A stretch of DNA of 7,629 nt. Source: Flavobacteriales bacterium UBA6772. Its GTDB lineage: Bacteria; Bacteroidota; Bacteroidia; Flavobacteriales; UBA7430. Where the stretch lies: assembly GCA_002453265.1 (NCBI GenBank), contig DKGK01000089.1, positions 6,217 through 13,845 of the forward strand. The letters are read 5' to 3'. Both the position numbers and the translations under genes were made by a program. The notes under the pieces were generated by a model. It did not search any database. It had not been told where the DNA came from and worked only from the letters and a program-made list of their open reading frames with translations. Of this stretch, positions 1 through 6,600 are shown piece after piece (the first letter of the stretch is position 1; every line of letters starts with the position of its first letter).

Positions 1-981
1 TCTAAAAATATATGGAAAACCAAGTACGTTATTTACTTGATTTGGATAATCAGATCTACCGGTAGCAAAGATAATGTCTTTGCGTGAAGCCATAGCTTCA
101 GTATAAGATATCTCTGGACTTGGATTAGCCATAGCAAAAACAATGGGTTGCAAAGCCATCGACTTCAGCATTTCAGGACTGACTACATTTCCTTTTGATA
201 AACCTACAAAAACATCAGCGGCTATCATTGCATCATCTAGTGAAGTAAGATCTCTAGAGGAAGCAAATTCTAATTTAGAACCCGATAAGTTTTCTCTATC
301 GGAACGGATAACGCCTTTACTATCGCACATTACAATATTTTCTAAACGAGCTCCAAGAGAAACATAAAGTCGGGTACATGAAATGGCTGCTGCACCAGCA
401 CCATTTACTACAATTTTAACTTTAGAAATATCTTTATCTACGATTTCTAAAGCATTTAGTAGAGCAGCTCCAGAAATAATTGCTGTTCCGTGCTGATCGT
501 CGTGCATTACAGGAATATTCAATTCCTCTTTTAGTCTACGTTCTATTTCAAAACACTCAGGTGCTTTAATATCTTCTAAGTTGATTCCTCCAAAAGTTGG
601 AGCAATTGCCTTAACAGTGTTTACAAAAGCATCTACATCATTCACATCGATTTCAATATCAAATACATCGATATCCGCGTAGATTTTAAACAATAAACCT
701 TTCCCTTCCATTACGGGTTTAGAAGCTTCTGGACCAATATCTCCGAGGCCTAAAACCGCAGTTCCGTTAGAAATAACTGCAACCAAGTTTCCTTTGGCAG
801 TATATTTATAAACATCCTCTTTATTCTCTGCAATTTTTATGCATGGCTCTGCCACTCCAGGCGAATACGCTAGGGATAAATCTCTTTGTGAATTAGTACT
901 TTTTGTTGGCACTACTTCTATTTTACCAGGCCTTCCTTCAGAGTGAAAATCTAAAGCTTCCTGCTTTCTAATTTTTATCAT
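1..981 (-). CDS. maeB: NADP-dependent malic enzyme, N-terminal part (runs off the window)
   Basis: Malic enzyme oxidatively decarboxylates malate to pyruvate in the cytoplasm, usually making NADPH in this family. The frame is open from an ATG at 981 to the window edge and gives 327 residues with no stop. Visible motifs in order are AYSPGVAEPC (res 38-47, with the candidate catalytic Tyr39), GLGDIGPEASKPVMEGKG (78-95, with Lys94), the metal-ligand stretch NLEDI (134-138), HDDQHGTA (160-167), a Rossmann-type VVNGAGAAAI (191-200), FAMANPSPE (282-290) and FATGRSDYPNQVNN (305-318). These fix the family firmly. In Bacteroidota this enzyme is usually about 760 residues, with a phosphotransacetylase-like domain after the malic enzyme part; that half would lie outside the window, so the fusion is inferred. 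The start is supported by the match to the family N-terminus and by a TAnnTTTG box 24 bases upstream. A 170-bp gap separates it from recG, so it probably has its own promoter. Confidence 0.95.
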   Translation of the reverse strand, partial: MIKIRKQEALDFHSEGRPGKIEVVPTKSTNSQRDLSLAYSPGVAEPCIKIAENKEDVYKYTAKGNLVAVISNGTAVLGLGDIGPEASKPVMEGKGLLFKIYADIDVFDIEIDVNDVDAFVNTVKAIAPTFGGINLEDIKAPECFEIERRLKEELNIPVMHDDQHGTAIISGAALLNALEIVDKDISKVKIVVNGAGAAAISCTRLYVSLGARLENIVMCDSKGVIRSDRENLSGSKLEFASSRDLTSLDDAMIAADVFVGLSKGNVVSPEMLKSMALQPIVFAMANPSPEISYTEAMASRKDIIFATGRSDYPNQVNNVLGFPYIFR

Positions 982-1004
982 AAAATATTTATGTAATTTA
1001 CTCA

Positions 1005-1012
1005 CAAAGATA
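1005..1012 (-). promoter_or_regulatory. Candidate -7 box of the maeB promoter (Bacteroidota type)
   Basis: The minus strand reads TATCTTTG here, an exact match to the Bacteroidota sigma-factor consensus TAnnTTTG. Transcription would start roughly 5 bases downstream, leaving a leader of about 20 bases before the ATG at 981. I see no convincing -33 TTTG at the usual spacing: the nearest TTG is only 14 bases upstream of the box. The leader has no Shine-Dalgarno sequence and is AT-rich, which is normal for the phylum. The call rests on one short motif in a plausible place. Confidence 0.4.
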
Positions 1013-1151
1013 CGAAACGTATACTGCAACTTAAAAGTTAAAGATTGAAAATTAGCGATTTATTCTTAGTCAATAATTCGTAATTGTAAGCCATGTATGT
1101 GAGTAAAAAAGACTATTCCAAAACAATTTATCATTCGTAATTACATAATTA

Positions 1152-3263
1152 TTAACTAATAGTACTCCACTTCATTTTAGTATGATGAGCTCTCATATAT
1201 TCTTTATAGATAGGACGATTTTCATCACTACCTAGCTCAGGATCCTGTTCTAAAAGTTCTATGGCAATCTGCCGAGCATACGATAATATTTTAGAATCCT
1301 TAGTAATATCTGCTAGTTTTAGGTTGAGTAAACCACTTTGTCTGGTTCCCATAATATCTCCAGGACCTCTTAATTTTAAGTCAACATCGGCAATTTCAAA
1401 ACCATTTTGTGTTTGAACCATAGTTTTAAGCCTCGTCTTTGCATCTACACTAAGCTTATGTCCACTCATAAGAATACAATAAGATTTTTCGGCACCTCTA
1501 CCAACTCTACCTCGCAGCTGATGTAACTGAGACAATCCAAAACGCTCTGCACTTTCAATAACCATAACTGAAGCATTAGGTACATTTACGCCAACTTCAA
1601 TTACAGTAGTAGCCACCATAATATGTGTTTCACCTTTTACAAAACGTGCCATTTCGGCCTCTTTATCTTCCGCTTTCATTCTTCCATGAACAACTGAAAC
1701 TTGAAATTGTGGTTTTGGAAAGTAACGGCTTATACTCTCGTAACCGTCCATTAGATCTTTATAGTCGAGTGTTTTACTATCCTCGATTAGGGGATATACA
1801 ATATAAACCTGCCTTCCTTGCTGAATCTCATTTTTTAAGAAGTGAAACATAGACAATCGGTTTTTATCTGTTTTATGAAAAGTGGTTATAGGTTTTCTTC
1901 CAGGAGGCAGCTCATCAATTAGAGAAATATCTAAATCGCCGTAAACAGCCATCGCTAAAGTTCTTGGAATTGGAGTGGCTGTCATTACTAAGATATGTGG
2001 AGGTCTTGAGTTTTTCTTCCACATTTTAGAACGTTGAGAAACGCCAAAACGATGTTGCTCGTCTATAACTGCCAAACCTAAATTTTGATACTTTACTTTA
2101 TCCTCTAACAAAGCATGTGTACCTACTAAAATATCCAATTCTCCAGATTCAAGAGCTGCATGAATTTCTCTTCTACGAGGTGCTTTTGTTGAGCCTGTAA
2201 GTAGTGCCATGTTCATACCAATAGCTTTTACCATTTTGTTTAAACCTTGATAATGTTGACTAGCAAGGATTTCTGTAGGTGCCATTAAACAAGCTTGAAA
2301 ATTGTTGTCTTTTGCAATTAACATAGCCATAAGTGCAACAATAGTTTTTCCTGAACCTACATCGCCTTGAACCAAGCGGTTCATTTGTTTTCCAGTAGCA
2401 ACATCTAAACGTATTTCTTTTAATACACGTTTTTGTGCATCTGTAAGCTCAAAGGGTAATTGTTCGTTATAAAAGGTGTTAAAGTAGGTGCCTACTCTAG
2501 AAAAAGGAAATGATAAGTTGGTTTCTTTTTTATGTTGTTTTAATTTAAGCATGGCTAATTGCAAGAAGAAAAATTCTTCAAATTTTAAACGACGATGTGC
2601 ATGAGCTAAGAGGTTTTCGGACTTTGGAAAATGAACATTTAGGATTGCCTCTCGTTTAGATATTAGCTTGTACTCATCTCTAATTACGACTGATAATGTT
2701 TCGGGGATAAAAGGAATAACTTGCTCTAAGAGTCCAGAAATTAATTTTGAGATTCCTTTAGAATGGAGCGATTTTAATCCTAATTTTTCTGTAGAAGGAT
2801 AAACACCTTGCATAGCAGTGCTAAGAGATTTTTTATGAGACTCTAAAGATTCTATCTCAGGATGGGCTATACTAAAGGTGCTGTTATAAAGAGTAGGTTT
2901 TCCGAAGACAACGATTTCTTCGCCAACAGTAAGACTCTTTTTAACCCACGAAACACCTTTAAACCATACCAAGTCCATGGTATTCGTATCGTCTTGAAAA
3001 GTTGCTTTTATGCGTTTTTTTCTAGCTACCCCCTCCTCTTTTATCCGGATAATCTTTCCTACAATTTGTACATCCGCCAAATCGGCTTGGAGTTCAGAAA
3101 TCTTATAAAATTGTGTTTTATCGATATATCGAAAAGGGTAGAGTTCTAATAAATCTCGGTAGCGAAAAACATCTAATTCTTTTTGTAGAACTGCAGCACG
3201 CAGAGGTCCAACTCCTTTAAGGAATTCTATTGGGGTATCGAGTATGTGCGGGTTTTTAGACAT
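1152..3263 (-). CDS. recG: ATP-dependent DNA helicase RecG
   Basis: RecG is a cytoplasmic superfamily 2 helicase that remodels stalled replication forks and branch-migrates Holliday junctions during recombinational repair. The 703-residue product is close to the family's usual length of about 690. The N-terminal part (about res 1-250) contains the helix-hairpin-like IEFLKGVGPLRA (12-23) and the OB-fold wedge that binds branched DNA (about 60-140). The motor follows: Gln277 in a Q-motif-like stretch, Walker A GDVGSGKT (300-307), MAPTEILASQ (327-336), the RecG-type Walker B DEQHRFGV (401-408), MTATPIPRTLAM (427-438), VVHGRMK (524-530), and motifs V-VI ending QLRGRVGRG (582-590). The C-terminal TRG region GFEIADVDLKLRGPGDIMG (621-639) is intact. 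No key residue is missing, so the protein should be active. The ATG at 3263 fits the family N-terminus and sits 25 bases below a good -7 box. No clear intrinsic terminator follows the stop codon. Confidence 0.98.
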   Translation of the reverse strand: MSKNPHILDTPIEFLKGVGPLRAAVLQKELDVFRYRDLLELYPFRYIDKTQFYKISELQADLADVQIVGKIIRIKEEGVARKKRIKATFQDDTNTMDLVWFKGVSWVKKSLTVGEEIVVFGKPTLYNSTFSIAHPEIESLESHKKSLSTAMQGVYPSTEKLGLKSLHSKGISKLISGLLEQVIPFIPETLSVVIRDEYKLISKREAILNVHFPKSENLLAHAHRRLKFEEFFFLQLAMLKLKQHKKETNLSFPFSRVGTYFNTFYNEQLPFELTDAQKRVLKEIRLDVATGKQMNRLVQGDVGSGKTIVALMAMLIAKDNNFQACLMAPTEILASQHYQGLNKMVKAIGMNMALLTGSTKAPRRREIHAALESGELDILVGTHALLEDKVKYQNLGLAVIDEQHRFGVSQRSKMWKKNSRPPHILVMTATPIPRTLAMAVYGDLDISLIDELPPGRKPITTFHKTDKNRLSMFHFLKNEIQQGRQVYIVYPLIEDSKTLDYKDLMDGYESISRYFPKPQFQVSVVHGRMKAEDKEAEMARFVKGETHIMVATTVIEVGVNVPNASVMVIESAERFGLSQLHQLRGRVGRGAEKSYCILMSGHKLSVDAKTRLKTMVQTQNGFEIADVDLKLRGPGDIMGTRQSGLLNLKLADITKDSKILSYARQIAIELLEQDPELGSDENRPIYKEYMRAHHTKMKWSTIS

Positions 3264-3288
3264 GCTGAATTCTGCTAATAAATATACT

Positions 3289-3319
3289 CAAATGTAGGCT
3301 ATAGTGATTAAAACAACAA
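3289..3319 (-). promoter_or_regulatory. Candidate recG promoter (Bacteroidota -33/-7 type)
   Basis: The minus strand carries TACATTTG at 3296-3289, an exact TAnnTTTG -7 box. Two TTG triplets lie upstream at 3316-3314 and 3319-3317, giving spacers of 17 and 20 bases, within the range seen for Bacteroidota -33 elements. The implied start is near 3284, with a leader of about 20 bases to the ATG at 3263. Its position between a terminator and the recG start supports a real promoter. The upstream half overlaps a perfect inverted repeat (3306-3333). Confidence 0.55.
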
Positions 3320-3333
3320 TTATTGTTTTAATC
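3306..3333. repeat. Perfect 11-bp inverted repeat over the recG -33 region
   Basis: GATTAAAACAA (3306-3316) and TTGTTTTAATC (3323-3333) are exact reverse complements separated by the 6-base spacer CAATTA. The dyad covers the candidate -33 TTG elements of the recG promoter, so it could be an operator. It lacks a following T-tract on either strand and is AT-rich, so it makes a poor terminator. Chance palindromes do occur in AT-rich spacers; no regulator is suggested by the window itself. Confidence 0.45.
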
Positions 3334-3351
3334 AATTAAAATAATGCACAA

Positions 3352-3380
3352 AAAAAAGCGAGGATAAACCTCGCTTTTTT
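3352..3380. terminator. Strong rho-independent terminator after the repeat-protein gene
   Basis: A perfect 12-bp stem (3352-3363 with 3369-3380) closes on a 5-base loop. The core is GCGAGG/CCTCGC, with A6 and T6 arms. On the minus strand it begins 17 bases after the TAA of the repeat-protein gene (3398-3400) and is followed by further T residues, as expected for an intrinsic terminator. The A/T arms make it symmetric, so it could also act on the plus strand, although no plus-strand gene is seen. It isolates recG transcription from the large upstream gene. Confidence 0.9.
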
Positions 3381-3397
3381 ATTTTTAGTGAATTGAC

Positions 3398-3637
3398 TTA
3401 GTGAATAACTAGTCTGCTATGCGTTTTTGTATTTATAGAAACTACATAAGTTCCTTTACTCAATTCAGAAACATCTATATTAATAGAAGAATTACTCGAA
3501 TCATCAATATTTATTTGCTGAACTAAGCTACCTAATAAATTATAGATGTACACTTTAGAGTTTTTATCCAATAATAACTCAGAAGAAACAGTTATAAAGT
3601 CTTTTGCTGGATTTGGATAAATACTGAATAGAGTAAC
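3398..3637 (-). other. C-terminal T9SS type A sorting domain
   Basis: The last 79 residues (1331-1409) carry the hallmarks of the Por secretion tail: FSIYPNPAKDFITV at the start, KVYIYNLLGSLVQQ in the middle, and IDVSELSKGTYVVSI near the end, closing on RLVIH. In this system such a domain directs export through the outer membrane by the type IX machinery, and is typically removed as the cargo is attached to the surface or released. This fixes the protein as extracellular and the host as a Bacteroidota member. Confidence 0.93.
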
Positions 3638-6600
3638 CTCTTCATCTAATAACGATAAATACATTACATCAATCTCTCTAAACACAGTACATCCGTAAGT
3701 ATCTGTAATTGACAAACCATAAATACCATTAGAAAATGGCATTAATGTTTGTGTATTTGCACCTATAATTTCCTCACTATCAAAATACCAATCGAAATCG
3801 AAATTCGTAGAGTTGGTTTCGAAAGAAAGTTCAACATCAATGCTGTCATAATCTAGAGATAACACCAAAGCTTCGATAGGTTGCTCAATTGTATAAGGAT
3901 ACCATCCTCCATCTCCGTTTGCATCAGAAACGAAAACGTTATAGGTTTGTACATCTGTTACACTATTTGGAAGAATATTAAACAGGGTAACAACAGAATT
4001 ATCTACAATAAGTGTATCGTTGATTTGGTAAGTAGTATAGCTTATAAGAGTTACAGGTGCCTTTCCTCCGGTTACTGTTATTTCTACGCTACCAGTTCCA
4101 CCTAAACATGATGCATCGTCTACAATTAAAGGACTTACTTCAATTGGGTAATAACAAGAGGAGTCATCTTGGGTAGCTTCTATTTCGAAATTAGAGGCTA
4201 AAGAATCTGTACAACCAAATATTTCAAACTCATCACAAACACCATTTTCATCAGAATCTAAAATACAAGTTGAGTCACAGTTATAATATTGTTGAGCAAA
4301 ATCACAAGAAGTAGTGAGCTGGGAATTCGCTAGTTCATTAAAGTTACAGGCATTAACATTCATACAACCATAATAAATACATCCAAAATCTACAGTTGCA
4401 ATGGCATCATAATTATCGGCAATAGGATCTGTACAACCTAAGTAAGCACAAATGTTTGGAGTATTCGCCAAACTATTATAATTCATTGCTGTAGAATCCA
4501 TACATCCAATAATAATTTCAATACAAGAACCATCATCATCTGTTGCAATTTGTTGGTAATTGAGCATACCCTCTAAAGTACAACCCAAGTAAATACATAC
4601 TCCACTTACTGTGGCTGTAGCATCGAAATTATTGTAAAGCGAATCCATACAACCCAAATACTGACATGTAATACTTTGAGTATTTGCACTAGGATAAAAG
4701 TTGATTGCAATAGAATCTAGACATCCATAATTAAAGGAAATACAATCACCTGAATCAACAGTTGCCAGTGAGTCGTAGTTGAACATATTGTCATATATAC
4801 ATCCTACTCTTACACAAGGTTCATCATTTTGAGTAACATTAGATGAATAATTATCTGCCCAAGGTTCTGAACATCCAATTAATGTACATGAGTTATCGTC
4901 ATCCGTTGCAAACGTATCATAGTTGTCTGCCCAGTCAAAAACACAACCTAAATGCATACATGACTCATCATCAACAGTAGCCAAATCGTCATAATTATCT
5001 GCCCAATCTAAAGTACATCCATTTCTGAAGCAAGAATCATTGTCTAGGGTAGCAAGTGGTGCATAATTATCTGCCCAAACCTCCATACATCCAGATTTAA
5101 AACAGGAACCATCATCTTGAGTAGAATTTTCATTAAAATTATCTGCCCATGGTTGATTACAGGCAATTAAATAACATGTTTCATTGTCTATGTTTGCAAA
5201 CATATCGTAGTTATCTGCCCAACTAGAAGTACAACCACTAATTATGCAAGACCCATCGTCAAGAGTTGCAAGAAAATCATAATTATCTGCTAAATCTAAG
5301 GTACAACCGAGTCTGTAACAAGAATTATCGGACTCATTTGCAAGACTGTCGTAATTGTCTGCCCAATCGGAAATACAACCGAGTCTTATACATGTAGAAT
5401 CATCTGAATTGGCCAAATAATTATAGTTGTCTGCCCAATCGAAAGTACAACCAAAAAGAATACAAGAATCATCGTTAATAGTTGCAAAAGAATCATAATT
5501 AGAAGCCCAGTCTATGGTACAACCAAATTTATAACAGCTTGCATTATCAGTAGTAGCAAGAGAGTCATAATTATCTGACCAATCGGACATACAACCAAGT
5601 CTGTCACATGAACTATCATCAATTGTAGCTACTGAATCATAATTATCTGCCCAATCGAAGGTACAACCAAATTTATAACAATCTACAGTCTGACTAGTAG
5701 CATCAGAATCATAATTATCTGCCCAATCGGACATACAACCATTCTTATAACAGGATTCATCATCTATAGTAGCATATAAATCAAAATTATCTGCCCAATC
5801 GGACATACAACCATTTTTAAAACAAGTTTCATCATTAGTAGTAGCAATTGGGTCATAGTTATCTGCCCAAATAAAGGTACATCCTAGTTTTTCACATTCA
5901 CCATTATCAGTAGTTGCATCAGAATCATAGTTATCTGCCCAAATAGAGATACATCCAATTTTATCACAAGATTCATCATCAATTGTAGCAGTTACATCGT
6001 AGTTATCTGCCCATTCAGACGTACAACCAAATTTAAAGCACAACTGATTGTCTATAGTTGCCAATTCATCGTAATTATCTGCCCAATCTGCGGTACATCC
6101 TAAACGATAACAATCAACGTCAGTATTAATTGTAGCTAGAGAATCGTAATTTTCTGCCCAGTCATCAGTACAACCATTTCTAAAACAAGTAGAATCGTCG
6201 ATAGTTGCATAGGTATCGTAGTTGTCTGCCCAACCAGATAAGCAACCAATCTTATAACAAGATTCATCATCGTTTGTGGCATTTTCGTTATAATTGTCTG
6301 CCCAACTAGATGTACATCCATTTAAAAAACAGGTATTATTATCGATAGTAACAAGAGGGTCATAGTTAGTTGACCATGAAGAAGTACAGCCATATAAAAA
6401 ACAGGTGTTATTATCTATGGTTGCAAAAGCATCAAAATTTTCTGCCCAATCAGATATACATCCAACTTTAAAACAAGACTCATCATCTATGGTGGCATTT
6501 AAATTATAATTATCTGCCCAAGTAGACATACAACCATTTAAAAAACAACTTTCATCATTGATTGTAGCAAGAGGATCGTAATTTTCTGACCAACCTAAGG

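Noticed and set aside
143..367. Small plus-strand open frame opposite maeB
   Set aside because: It lies wholly antisense to a firmly identified malic enzyme and resembles no known protein. The same holds for the plus-strand frames at 1625-1852 and 2862-3149, which are antisense to recG.
1021..1151. Intrinsic terminator after recG
   Set aside because: The minus strand has a T6 run (near 1106-1111) but no G/C-bearing stem directly before it, so I could not support a terminator.
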